The position numbers and the translations under genes were made by a program. From the NCBI GenBank assembly GCA_016342585.1, contig JAEINK010000020.1, forward strand, positions 1-64,000: a DNA stretch of 64,000 nucleotides, read 5' to 3'. Shown piece after piece: positions 51,815 through 60,329 of the stretch; within the stretch, counting starts at the first letter, position 1, and each line of letters starts with the position of its first letter. The DNA is from Spirochaetales bacterium. Its GTDB lineage: Bacteria > Spirochaetota > Spirochaetia > UBA9216. The notes beneath the pieces were generated by a model. It made no database searches and was not told the origin of the DNA. It was given only the letters and a program-made list of their open reading frames with translations.

Positions 51815-52866
51815 TACTTTAATCCTCTTCGCTCGAAAATGAGATCGAGCAACTGTTGCCAGCCTTTCATGAATGAACTTCGGAAAAGCTCTACCCCTCC
51901 GTAGTCATAAAAATCCTCAGGGGACATTCCATCAATATCGTAGGCCCGTGAAAAATCAGGAAGAGTACCCTTTAACTCTTCAATCATGGATTCAGGAAAT
52001 GAAGCTTCTATCCTTGATTCTACCGGTAGATCTTTATCAATAAGAACCTCGGCCATTCCATTCCAATTTATAGTGATATGAAGATCTCCCCCGACGAATT
52101 CAGTAAAATCTTCAAGTTTTCTTGCACCACCACCAATCATGACACCCGGATATGCACGTTCTTTCATCAATGTATATTGACGCTTGGCAATGCTCAAGCC
52201 GGCAAATTTTAAGGCATCAGAAGATAAATTTATACCGCGCTCAGCAACTACCCTTTTAAAATGATCATCAAGGATTCCGGTTATATGAGTGACATAAAAG
52301 AGAGGTGTTTTACCAGATTTTTCTGAAGCTTTCTGGTATGCATCACATATTGAAACAGCTTGTGATAACCCCATAATCTCAGTCGCCATGGTAGGAATAT
52401 CCTGCTGAACAAAGTAACTGATAGCCTCTATCCCCGGTATCGTAACAGGAATTTTCACAGCAATATTTTTACCGAGTTTTCTGTTTTCGATTCCATCTTC
52501 GATAATGTTTTTAAAATCATCCTCATAAAAAGGATCCCCCTGAATGGTTACCAATCCTTGTTTTCCATTCGAGCCATCATAAAGGGGTAAAAACAGACTA
52601 CTTAAACGGGAGACCATCGCTCGCTGAACCTTTGAGGCAACAACCGAATTGTTTTTCTCATTTGGGATAAGCTCATCTATTATACTTAAAACATATTCAT
52701 AGTCTTCCCTTGATGAAAACAATTTGTAAACATAGCTTGGATTGGTTGTACAGCCAATTGCCCCGGCTTCAATAGCCTTTTTAGCTTGTTCAAACGTTGG
52801 GTTATTAATCCAGAATCGTGTGGAAGTCTCTTTCTGCACACGGTGAAAATATTTTTTTTCTTTCAT
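51814..52866 (-). CDS. Transaldolase-family protein
   Basis: A 350-residue protein of the transaldolase fold, longer than the 220-residue TalC/FSA type. GCTTNPSYVYKLF about residue 38 is the family's N-terminal signature and NIAVKIPVTIPGIEA carries the likely Schiff-base lysine about residue 139. A later ITGILDDHFK block differs from canonical transaldolases, so the donor and acceptor may be unusual. It starts an operon with the cupin, behind a strong promoter and a candidate GntR operator. With a split transketolase encoded in the adjacent operon it probably works on carbon-chain cleavage of an imported sugar derivative. The substrate is inferred only. Confidence 0.85.
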   Translation of the reverse strand: MKEKKYFHRVQKETSTRFWINNPTFEQAKKAIEAGAIGCTTNPSYVYKLFSSREDYEYVLSIIDELIPNEKNNSVVASKVQRAMVSRLSSLFLPLYDGSNGKQGLVTIQGDPFYEDDFKNIIEDGIENRKLGKNIAVKIPVTIPGIEAISYFVQQDIPTMATEIMGLSQAVSICDAYQKASEKSGKTPLFYVTHITGILDDHFKRVVAERGINLSSDALKFAGLSIAKRQYTLMKERAYPGVMIGGGARKLEDFTEFVGGDLHITINWNGMAEVLIDKDLPVESRIEASFPESMIEELKGTLPDFSRAYDIDGMSPEDFYDYGGVELFRSSFMKGWQQLLDLIFERRGLK

Positions 52867-53003
52867 TGTCTCTCCTTCTCAAAAAATTTAATGTCACAAC
52901 CATCAAACGTACTCAATATTTCGTATCCGGGAGGAGGTTTCACTAATTTCACTCCTGCATGTTACCAGGACCTTATCAGTAACCACCGTCTTTATTATAT
53001 GTA

Positions 53004-53065
53004 GGACATTATGCGTCAGATGTCCGACGTTTCATAATAATAGTTTAGTAATAAGAATCTGTCAA
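53004..53065 (-). promoter_or_regulatory. Promoter and operator of the transaldolase operon
   Basis: On the minus strand TTGACA (53060-53065), 17 bases, and TATTAT (53037-53042) form a strong sigma-70 promoter. The dyad GGACAT-N10-ATGTCC (53004-53025) covers the expected transcription start. Its core ACAT-N4-CGT-N3-ATGT recurs at 60254-60285, so a FadR-type repressor of this locus is the likely ligand. Apart from this and a terminator for the operon upstream, the 355-base gap is empty. Confidence 0.7.
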
Positions 53066-53146
53066 GAAAATCTTTATAATGATGGAATTCTTCCCGCAAA
53101 GTAGAGCGGCTCAGTTCATTGACAATATTACTTATCAGGCGGAAAT

Positions 53147-53176
53147 CAAAACTCCCCCGGGGAAGTGTCCCGGGAG
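53147..53176 (-). terminator. Terminator after the aldo/keto reductase gene
   Basis: On the minus strand CTCCCGGG pairs with a CCCGGGGGAG arm with a small bulge, followed by TTTTGATTT. It lies 45 bases after the reductase stop and ends the TRAP operon before the promoter of the transaldolase operon. Confidence 0.65.
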
Positions 53177-53221
53177 AAAAGGTCTGATCGTCTAAAACAA
53201 CTGTTCACACTCAGAAGAGCT

Positions 53222-54190
53222 TTACTTCTCCTCATTTCTATCAGTTGCGGATGCCGGTTCTGGACTTAAGACCGATATTTCAGCCCTGAGTTCTTCGGTC
53301 ATATCAATGTTCAAAGCTTCAAGAGAACCTTTCAGCTGTTCTATATTTCTCGCCCCTATAAGAGGGCATGTAACAGCTTTATGCGAAGCGGCCCATCGTA
53401 CTGCCAGAGCGGCAGGATTAAATCCGTTTTTTTCAGCAAAATCTGTAAACTTCCCGGCCGTGTCTAACATACCGTCATTCCCGTATCGCACTTTATACAT
53501 TTCATTTGAAACAAGTCGTCCGTTCCCAGGAGTAGTATTCTTGTTATATTTTCCTGTCAGCATGCCGGCTCCGAGTGGGCTGTAACTGACAACCCCGATT
53601 TTTTCACTTAAAGCCATGGGTAAAAGCTCTACCTCAGCCTGCCTTTTCACAAGGCTATACATAGGCTGAATACATTTAATCCTGGAAAATCCTTCACGCA
53701 TAGAAATCCCCTGGGCCTTCATAACCTGCCAGGTCGCAAAATTACTCGCACCGATATACAGTATTTCACCGGATTTTATGAGGTCATCCAAAGCCCGTAA
53801 GGTCTCCTCAAGAGAAGTATTTTCATCAAATCTATGAATAAACAGAATATCAATGTAATCAGTTTTCAATCTTTTTAAACTGTGATGAATATTCTCAAAC
53901 AAATGCTTGCGGGAGGTTCCCCTGTCATTAACGTCATCACTGGTGGGGAAATAAAATTTCGTAGAAAGGACTAAGTTTTTCCTTTCATGCTCAGAAAATT
54001 CACCAAGATAAGTTTCTGAAAGACCATGATTATAGTGATCAGCCGTATCAAAATAATTAATTCCTGTATCTCTTACAGCTTTATATATTTCGGCAGATGT
54101 CTCTTTATCGGCATCGCCGCCAAAGGACATTGTTCCAAAGCCAAGCTCAGAAACACGAACGCCAGTATCCCCTAAATAGTTATAATTCAT
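53222..54190 (-). CDS. Aldo/keto reductase
   Basis: A 322-residue NADPH-type oxidoreductase of the AKR superfamily. The catalytic tetrad is visible: Asp and Tyr in FDTADHYNHGLSE about residue 47-52, Lys in LVLSTKFYF, and His in ILFIHRFDE. The start MNYNYLGDTGVRVSELGFGT is typical of the voltage-channel beta-subunit-like branch. It follows GntR gene two in the same direction and is the last gene of the TRAP operon. It may reduce an aldehyde released by the transketolase or transaldolase step. Confidence 0.92.
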   Translation of the reverse strand: MNYNYLGDTGVRVSELGFGTMSFGGDADKETSAEIYKAVRDTGINYFDTADHYNHGLSETYLGEFSEHERKNLVLSTKFYFPTSDDVNDRGTSRKHLFENIHHSLKRLKTDYIDILFIHRFDENTSLEETLRALDDLIKSGEILYIGASNFATWQVMKAQGISMREGFSRIKCIQPMYSLVKRQAEVELLPMALSEKIGVVSYSPLGAGMLTGKYNKNTTPGNGRLVSNEMYKVRYGNDGMLDTAGKFTDFAEKNGFNPAALAVRWAASHKAVTCPLIGARNIEQLKGSLEALNIDMTEELRAEISVLSPEPASATDRNEEK

Positions 54191-54206
54191 GCTTCACCTA
54201 TTACTA

Positions 54207-54896
54207 TTATGCCTGATGATGTTTGATCCAGGCTTTTGTATGCGTCTCAACGGCTATCATTGCCCGACTCAGATCTCTATCAACTATCGCCTGATGCATT
54301 TCACGGTGTTCAATATAGCCAAGATCAGCATTAATGGTAGGTGCAAATAAATCAACGACAAAGTTATAAATATTTTCTACAATATGGTTATGGGTAAGTC
54401 GCCCCATTAACCGATGATATTTCAGATCAATCTCATCAGCTTTTATTCTGTCACGGGGAACAAGGTTTTCCGCCTCATCAAATTCCTTCATACAAAGTTT
54501 TAAAAGTTCAATATCTTCATCAGAGGAATTATTTATAATTAAATTAACAACTCCCTTCTCCATCATTTCACGAATTTCAATCAATTCTTTATAGTTAGCA
54601 TTACTCACAAGAATCTTGAATAGCAGGGGATCAAAGATTTTCTTGTTGCTTGAATCACTTATAAATGTTCCAGCCCCCCGTCTAACATCAATAATTCCAT
54701 AAGCTGAAAGAATTTTCATAGCTTCCCGAATAGAACCACGGCTAACGCCCAGCTGCTCAGAAAGTATAGTCTCACTGGGGATCATATCACCAGGATTCAA
54801 CCGTTTCTCTATTAACAGAGATTTTATTTTTTCGACAACGGTATCCACAGCCGATATTCGTGGTTCTGCGATCTTGAAGAGTTCTTCCATTCCCAA
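54207..54896 (-). CDS. GntR-family regulator, FadR subfamily (second of two)
   Basis: A 229-residue regulator with the same layout as its paralogue at 50680-51387: winged helix (ETILSEQLGVSRGSIREAMK) and FCD domain (KYHRLMGRLTHNH, then a late VETHTKAWIKHH) with metal-binding histidines. It lies inside the TRAP operon between dctM and the reductase gene and so should be made when the operon is on. Two related regulators in one locus may respond to different intermediates or form a hierarchy; which binds which operator is not known. Confidence 0.9.
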   Translation of the reverse strand: MGMEELFKIAEPRISAVDTVVEKIKSLLIEKRLNPGDMIPSETILSEQLGVSRGSIREAMKILSAYGIIDVRRGAGTFISDSSNKKIFDPLLFKILVSNANYKELIEIREMMEKGVVNLIINNSSDEDIELLKLCMKEFDEAENLVPRDRIKADEIDLKYHRLMGRLTHNHIVENIYNFVVDLFAPTINADLGYIEHREMHQAIVDRDLSRAMIAVETHTKAWIKHHQA

Positions 54897-54973
54897 TTCC
54901 CCTTAATGCCTTTCTTTAATATCAATATTCAGATTATAGTTTTTTATCCCCCCTTCAATCAACTACCGGGTTT

Positions 54974-56251
54974 TTAAAGCAATGAGGGAAGAAAAGTTGA
55001 AAGTGACGGTATCAAGGTAACGAGTAGCAATGAGATAAGCAATGGAATAAAATATGGGAGCACTTTTTTTATAACTTTCTCTACAGGCTCACCTGCTACA
55101 TTGCTGACCATGAACAGACTCATACCAACAGGAGGCGTCAACATTCCAATCATAAGATTTAAAACGACTACAATTCCAAGGTGAACCGGATCTACCCCGG
55201 CCATCATTAGACAAGGATATATTATTGGTGTAATAACCAATATAGCAGCAATAGTATCCATTATCATTCCGATTATCAAGAGAAGGACATTGACCAACAA
55301 TAGTAAGACCACCGGATTTTGAGAAAGATTTGTCAGAAAATTTGCCATAGTAACCGGAACCTGCTCAACAGTTAAAGCCCATGCAAAAACTGACGCACAC
55401 CCGATTACAAAGAGAACAACAGCTGAGGATCTTATCGACTCAAGAGCTATAGCAAAAATCTTCCGCGGATTCAATTCCTTGTAAACAACTAAACCCAGAA
55501 ATAACGAATAAGCCACCGTTACAGAGGCAATTTCCGTCGGACTGAACCAGCCGGACAATAATCCACCAACCAATAAAACCGGTGTTATTAGAGCGGGAAA
55601 AGCAGAAAAGAGATTGTTTCTGATTTGCTTAAAGGAGTATCGTTCAGTATCACTCGGATAATCCTTAACATGTGCAATTATCGTAACCACAATAATCAAA
55701 AGAATAGTCATTAATAGGGCCGGAATAATTCCAGCAATCAAAAGTTTAACAGCCGAGACCTCTGCCACTGTTGCAAAGATGATTAGCGGTATACTTGGGG
55801 GAAAGATAGGCCCAATGGTTGCAGATGCGACCGTTATAGCGGCAGCATCACTGGCATCATACCCCTGATCCTTCATTGCTTTAATTTCGATATTACCTAA
55901 ACCACCTATATCCGCCAGAGCGGCACCGGAAATTCCAGAAAAAATCAAACTGGCAAGAATATTAACATGTGCCAACCCGCCCTTTCTATGACCTACCAGC
56001 ATTCGTGCAAATTTAAATAAACGGCCTGTGATACCCGCAGTATTCATCAAATTTCCTGCAAAGATAAATATAGGAACAGCGACCAAGGGGAATGAGTTCA
56101 AGGCATTGGGAAGCCTGTGGGCCAATATTGAAATTGGAAATTGAGGTGACCCCAGAAAGTATACAAGCGCAGAAATCCCCATACCAAAAGCAATAGGTAA
56201 TCCAAAAACTGTAAGGATCAGGAAAAGTAGAATTATTAAAACTCCTGTCAT
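54974..56251 (-). CDS. dctM: TRAP transporter, large membrane subunit (DctM)
   Basis: A 425-residue protein with about 12 membrane segments, the ion-coupled channel of a TRAP importer. The family block GGLGNIEIKAMKDQGYDA about residue 117 and ATIGPIFPPSIPLIIFA about residue 146 are clear, as is the late LTPPVGMSLFMVSNVAG. Its ATG overlaps the stop of the small subunit gene by four bases. TRAP systems take up organic anions, typically carboxylated or sulfonated compounds, with sodium. Confidence 0.94.
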   Translation of the reverse strand: MTGVLIILLFLILTVFGLPIAFGMGISALVYFLGSPQFPISILAHRLPNALNSFPLVAVPIFIFAGNLMNTAGITGRLFKFARMLVGHRKGGLAHVNILASLIFSGISGAALADIGGLGNIEIKAMKDQGYDASDAAAITVASATIGPIFPPSIPLIIFATVAEVSAVKLLIAGIIPALLMTILLIIVVTIIAHVKDYPSDTERYSFKQIRNNLFSAFPALITPVLLVGGLLSGWFSPTEIASVTVAYSLFLGLVVYKELNPRKIFAIALESIRSSAVVLFVIGCASVFAWALTVEQVPVTMANFLTNLSQNPVVLLLLVNVLLLIIGMIMDTIAAILVITPIIYPCLMMAGVDPVHLGIVVVLNLMIGMLTPPVGMSLFMVSNVAGEPVEKVIKKVLPYFIPLLISLLLVTLIPSLSTFLPSLL

Positions 56252-56709
56252 CGTTTAACTCCAGAAAGCAGCAACTTTATCAGCTTAAAAAAACCAACTG
56301 CTGCTCCAAGAACAGCACCAACCAACCCGGCCATAAAAAACCAGAAATTTGACATATTCAGTGAAGGAGTACGTACATTCCCCATTTGTCCAACAAAATT
56401 AAGATGGCTGACAATATATAAACAATAAAAAAATAAGATGAGTACAATTATCAATACCCTGTAATATTTTACAGATTTTTTTGGTATTATTTTTGCTATA
56501 AAATCGATTCCAACATGCTCATCTCTCAAAAAAAGAGCAGGAGACATTAGTAAAACCATGGTCAGCAATAGATAACGCGCCATTTCTTCAGACCAGACAA
56601 AACCCCAGCCTAAAAAATTTCTAAGAATTACCTGAACGAGTATTAATATAGACAGTAATATTAATAAGCCGGCAGACAAATATTCAGATACCTTGATGAT
56701 CCTGTTCAT
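56248..56709 (-). CDS. dctQ: TRAP transporter, small membrane subunit (DctQ)
   Basis: About 153 residues with four membrane helices. The WGFVWSEEMARYLLLTMVLL block about residues 40-60 is the family hallmark. I choose the ATG at 56709 (MNRIIKVSEYLSAG), preceded by AGGA; a longer frame to 56742 extends into the intergenic hairpin. It lies between the binding-protein gene and dctM. Confidence 0.92.
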   Translation of the reverse strand: MNRIIKVSEYLSAGLLILLSILILVQVILRNFLGWGFVWSEEMARYLLLTMVLLMSPALFLRDEHVGIDFIAKIIPKKSVKYYRVLIIVLILFFYCLYIVSHLNFVGQMGNVRTPSLNMSNFWFFMAGLVGAVLGAAVGFFKLIKLLLSGVKR

Positions 56710-56733
56710 TGATATGTTTTCCTTGTAACAAAA

Positions 56734-56765
56734 GGATATCACAGAAAATTATTTCTGTGATATCC
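56734..56765 (-). terminator. 14-bp perfect intercistronic hairpin
   Basis: GGATATCACAGAAA at 56734-56747 pairs perfectly with TTTCTGTGATATCC at 56752-56765 with a four-base loop. On the minus strand it is followed by TTTTG, so it is a partial terminator or strong stabiliser between the binding-protein and small-subunit genes. Confidence 0.7.
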
Positions 56766-56784
56766 ACCTGATATTGTATTTTTA

Positions 56785-57786
56785 TCAGTCGATTGTTTTG
56801 ATGATATCGTAAATTTCACCATATTGATCACTGAATTTTTCATTTACATATGCATTAACTCTGGATCTGAATGCTTCTAAGTCAAGCCCCTCAGCCTCTG
56901 AGATAACGGTCATGCCGGCATCTTTTAAGAGCTGAACATTCTCTGCTTCACCTTCCTGTGTAATTTTTGTTGCCCAAAGTGCTGTTTCTGCTGCTGCCTC
57001 TTTAATCTGTTTCTGCTGCTCTGCAGTAAAACTCTGCCATACTGTTTCATTTACAACAACACATTCTGCTCCCATTATATGTCCTGTAAGCATCATATGC
57101 GACTGAACATCCTGAAATTTATTTGCATAAATTGTGTTAGCCGGGTTTTCCTGGCCGTCAGCAGCTCCTGTTGCAAGAGCGGTTGGAAGCTCTGAAAAAT
57201 CGATTGGCGTCGCAATCGCGCCCATTCCGTCAACAGCAGCCATATAAATGGGAAAAGGGATAGCACGGATTTTCATACCCCTAAGATCATCGGGGGTCCG
57301 CACTGCTTTATTTGCAGTCAGTTGACGAGTTCCAAAATAGAAGTTGTAAAGATTTCGAACATTTCGTTCAGCGATAAGGCCTTCATTCAGCTTTTTCATA
57401 ATTGGAGAATCAACATCTGTAACACGCATCAGATGATCAACATCTTTATATAGAAAGGGTGTGTCAAGCGCAGCATAATCAGCATAAAGCGAACCTATAC
57501 CTGCCATAGTATTGTGATGAAAGGCAACGGATCCATTAGAAACCATTTCTGCCATTTCCTGTAGTGTTCCCAACTGTGAAGATGGATAAACATTAATAAT
57601 TACCGAGCCGTTTGTTTTTTCTTTTACCAATTCTTCAAAGTGAACAGCCTGAAGCCCCGTGTTACTGCCGGGTGCATTCATGTGAGCATAGATTAGCTGG
57701 CTTGTTCCACTTTCCGTCTGACCACCTGCAAAAGCAAACCCGGTTAACAGACACATAGTGAGTATGATTACTCCAATTCTTTTCAT
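56785..57786 (-). CDS. dctP: TRAP transporter, binding protein (DctP)
   Basis: A 333-residue periplasmic binding protein. The signal peptide ends TGFAFAGGQTES. The DctP signature is present: RTPDDLRGMKIRAIP about residue 166 supplies the arginine that binds the ligand's acidic group, and ATGAADGQENPANTIYA about residue 210 supplies the conserved asparagine. The ligand should therefore be an anion. It is preceded by the transketolase genes, 10 bases away, and is probably the fourth gene of the operon. Confidence 0.93.
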   Translation of the reverse strand: MKRIGVIILTMCLLTGFAFAGGQTESGTSQLIYAHMNAPGSNTGLQAVHFEELVKEKTNGSVIINVYPSSQLGTLQEMAEMVSNGSVAFHHNTMAGIGSLYADYAALDTPFLYKDVDHLMRVTDVDSPIMKKLNEGLIAERNVRNLYNFYFGTRQLTANKAVRTPDDLRGMKIRAIPFPIYMAAVDGMGAIATPIDFSELPTALATGAADGQENPANTIYANKFQDVQSHMMLTGHIMGAECVVVNETVWQSFTAEQQKQIKEAAAETALWATKITQEGEAENVQLLKDAGMTVISEAEGLDLEAFRSRVNAYVNEKFSDQYGEIYDIIKTID

Positions 57787-57796
57787 CTTTTTCTCC

Positions 57797-58744
57797 TTAC
57801 GATTTATATTCTAAAGCCTCAAAGGCTTTGTTTACAATTACTTCTACTGTTATTCCGTACTTTTGAAACAATTCTTCAGCAGTTCCTGATTCCGGGAATA
57901 CATCCTGCAGTCCCACCATCCTCATTGGCTTATTAAAAGTTTGAACATTTAGATCGGCAATAGCGCTTCCTAATCCACCGATTACAGTATGATCCTCTAC
58001 AGTTATAACAGCGCGGGAAGACCCCAGATATTCAGAAATACTTTTCTGGTATAGGGGTTTTACAGTAGGGACTTCAACAGCCCGAACCTTAACCCCCTTG
58101 CTTTTAAGTTGCTCACAGGCCTCTTTAACAATGGGAAGAATAAAACCACATGCAAAAATGGTTAAATCCGAACCATGATCTGCAATTGTACGAACAGAAC
58201 CAATTTCAAAAGGCATGGTGTCATCATAAAAAAGGGGTTCCTTACCACTTCCGGTTCGGATGTATACCGGACCATCTATTTCTACGGCCTTTACAATAGC
58301 TTTTTTAACCTGGCCGGCATCTGACGGGACAAGGATAGTCATTCCGGGAATAGTCCTCAGGATTCCAATATCTTCAAGTCCCTGATGAGAAACACCTTCC
58401 CTTTCTCCTGAACCCATTCCTCCATTAGCCCCGACAATAATCACTTTTAGATTTGAATAGCCAACAATTGATCGTATCTGCTCACAAGCCCTCATGGAGG
58501 CAAAGACGGCGTAAGTGACATAAACAGGGACCAAGCCTGTTGTTGCCAGACCGGCAGCAGCATCGACAGCAGCCTGCTCTGATATTCCCATTTCAATGAC
58601 CCGGTCAGGATACTTTGCGGCGAAGTCCTGTGCTTTAATAACACCGACCGAATCACTTGAAACCAGAACAACTGAATCGTTCGTTTCTGCCAGCTCAAGC
58701 AGAGCTTCAGTTACCGCTCTTCTCGTACTTGTATTAATACTCAT
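57797..58744 (-). CDS. Transketolase-like, C-terminal subunit
   Basis: A 315-residue half-transketolase containing the pyrimidine-binding and C-terminal domains. The catalytic glutamate lies in EMGISEQAAVDAAAGL about residue 53, and GSGEREGVSHQGLEDIGIL is the usual loop near 120. Together with the N-terminal subunit upstream it should transfer two-carbon ketol units with thiamine diphosphate. It overlaps that gene by four bases. Split transketolases in catabolic loci often serve dedicated substrates and not the pentose phosphate pathway. Confidence 0.92.
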   Translation of the reverse strand: MSINTSTRRAVTEALLELAETNDSVVLVSSDSVGVIKAQDFAAKYPDRVIEMGISEQAAVDAAAGLATTGLVPVYVTYAVFASMRACEQIRSIVGYSNLKVIIVGANGGMGSGEREGVSHQGLEDIGILRTIPGMTILVPSDAGQVKKAIVKAVEIDGPVYIRTGSGKEPLFYDDTMPFEIGSVRTIADHGSDLTIFACGFILPIVKEACEQLKSKGVKVRAVEVPTVKPLYQKSISEYLGSSRAVITVEDHTVIGGLGSAIADLNVQTFNKPMRMVGLQDVFPESGTAEELFQKYGITVEVIVNKAFEALEYKS

Positions 58745-59571
58745 TTAGACACTCCACTTAATATTTCTCTGGCGATGACCATTTGTTCGTCAGTCGGGAC
58801 ACGTTTATGCCAGGAGTTATCACTTTCAGTAAACGGCAGTCCTTTTCCCTTGACCGTAGAGCAAACAATCATATTAGGTTTTGAATTTTGCGCTTTGGCA
58901 GCTGTGACCGCATCCCTAATCTGTGTGTAGTCATGGCCGTCTATGGAAATCGTGTTCCAACCGAAGGTTTTAACCCTTTCATCCAGGTTATTTAATCCAC
59001 TGATATCCTCTATAGATCCACCACTCTGCCATAAATTGTTATCTAAAAAAACAATGAGATTCGACAGTCTATGGTGGGAAGCGGCCATCAGTGCTTCCCA
59101 GACGATTCCCTCATTCATCTCCCCATCACCGATCACGGTATAAACAAATGCATCATCTTTTTTGATCTTCAGACCTTTTGCCATACCAACAGCAGTAGCA
59201 ATACCGTTACCAAGACTGCCCGTGGAGGCATCAATCCCCGGGGTTTTATAGATATATGGGTGCCCCTGGATCCTTGAATCAATTTTCCTGAGAGTTAAGA
59301 GTTCCTCTGATGGGAAAAACCCCCTTCTAGCCAAAGCCGAATAGACAGCCGGACAGGCATGTCCTTTAGAGAGAACAAACCTGTCTCTTTCCATCCATAA
59401 TGGATTTTCCGGATCAACATTGATTATGCCTCCAAAATAGAGAGCAGTTACAATCTCGGTGATTGAAAAACAGGGCCCGGGATGACCATCTTTAACGTCA
59501 TAAACCATTTCCATGACATCAAGACGAATTCTTTTTGCCATCTTTTCAAGTTCTTTTATTTCATATTTCAT
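58741..59571 (-). CDS. Transketolase-like, N-terminal subunit
   Basis: A 276-residue half-transketolase containing the diphosphate-binding domain. FVLSKGHACPAVYSALARRG about residue 70 and GDGEMNEGIVWEALMAA about residue 148, ending in LDNN, are the thiamine diphosphate and magnesium sites. A GHPGP block with the conserved histidine is at about residue 30. The gene begins two bases after the racemase-like gene, so the operon is racemase-tktN-tktC-dctP-dctQ-dctM-gntR-akr. Confidence 0.93.
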   Translation of the reverse strand: MKYEIKELEKMAKRIRLDVMEMVYDVKDGHPGPCFSITEIVTALYFGGIINVDPENPLWMERDRFVLSKGHACPAVYSALARRGFFPSEELLTLRKIDSRIQGHPYIYKTPGIDASTGSLGNGIATAVGMAKGLKIKKDDAFVYTVIGDGEMNEGIVWEALMAASHHRLSNLIVFLDNNLWQSGGSIEDISGLNNLDERVKTFGWNTISIDGHDYTQIRDAVTAAKAQNSKPNMIVCSTVKGKGLPFTESDNSWHKRVPTDEQMVIAREILSGVSK

Positions 59572-59573
59572 TC

Positions 59574-60230
59574 TTAACCTTCCAAATACGGTTTAAGAGC
59601 AGCAAGTCCAGACTCCGGGCTCGTCAGTACAGGTTTACCCAGTACTTTATTTAACTGACCTGCCATCCTGGCCATTGATCCCTGTGCCAATAAAAAAACA
59701 TCACAAGAATCATTCAGACGCATTGCCGTATCCATAATTTTCTGGTCATGCAACTCCGAATCACCGGACATTAAAGCCTCAAAAGCACCAAGAGCTAAAC
59801 CATCTTGTATTTCCACCTTCTTTCCACTCTCTCTTGAACATTGTTTAACAAGATCCATTGTGGGCCCTAATGTAGTTGGCAAGGTTGCTAAAACACCAAT
59901 CCTTGAATAGGTTTCCACAGAGGCCAGTGCCATAGGTCGATCAATTCTCAGAATCGGAATATCAAAAAATGGTTGTATCAGATCTGCTGAAGCACCAACC
60001 GATGAACAGGTCTGAAGAACAAGATCAGAACCCATGTCGTTTGCATCACGGCAGATTGAATATATCTTTCGCAGTACCTCATTCGTCATCCGGCCTGCTG
60101 ATATAACAGAAGCAATCAGGCTGTCATCCATTACACTTATAATGCGGTGGTCCGGATAAATTTTACTAAACTGCTCCTTTAATGGAGCAACAAGGGCTTG
60201 AGCTGTATAAATAGCTGTTATTGTTTTCAT
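59574..60230 (-). CDS. Asp/Glu racemase superfamily protein
   Basis: A 218-residue protein with the two-lobed racemase fold. The first catalytic cysteine is present in LVLQTCSSVGASADL about residue 78. The place where the second cysteine is expected reads LLAQGSMARM, so that cysteine is missing. Relatives with one cysteine are decarboxylases or isomerases and not racemases, so this may be an isomerase of the pathway. It is the first gene of the TRAP operon, with a promoter and operator upstream. Confidence 0.83.
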   Translation of the reverse strand: MKTITAIYTAQALVAPLKEQFSKIYPDHRIISVMDDSLIASVISAGRMTNEVLRKIYSICRDANDMGSDLVLQTCSSVGASADLIQPFFDIPILRIDRPMALASVETYSRIGVLATLPTTLGPTMDLVKQCSRESGKKVEIQDGLALGAFEALMSGDSELHDQKIMDTAMRLNDSCDVFLLAQGSMARMAGQLNKVLGKPVLTSPESGLAALKPYLEG

Positions 60231-60253
60231 TATTTCCTCTTAAAAAGTTTACA

Positions 60254-60329
60254 ACATTAAACATCCTACGTTTGATGTTTAATGTTTAATGTTTGAAATC
60301 AGGTTATCATCCTTATATCCACCTGTCAA
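60254..60329 (-). promoter_or_regulatory. Promoter and operator of the TRAP/transketolase operon
   Basis: On the minus strand TTGACA (60324-60329), 17 bases, and TAACCT (60301-60306) form a promoter with a weak -10. Downstream the 12-bp dyad ACATTAAACATC / GATGTTTAATGT with an eight-base spacer lies at 60254-60285, followed by an extra TTAATGTTT copy. The core ACAT-N4-CGT-N3-ATGT is shared with the operator at 53004-53025. Confidence 0.72.
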
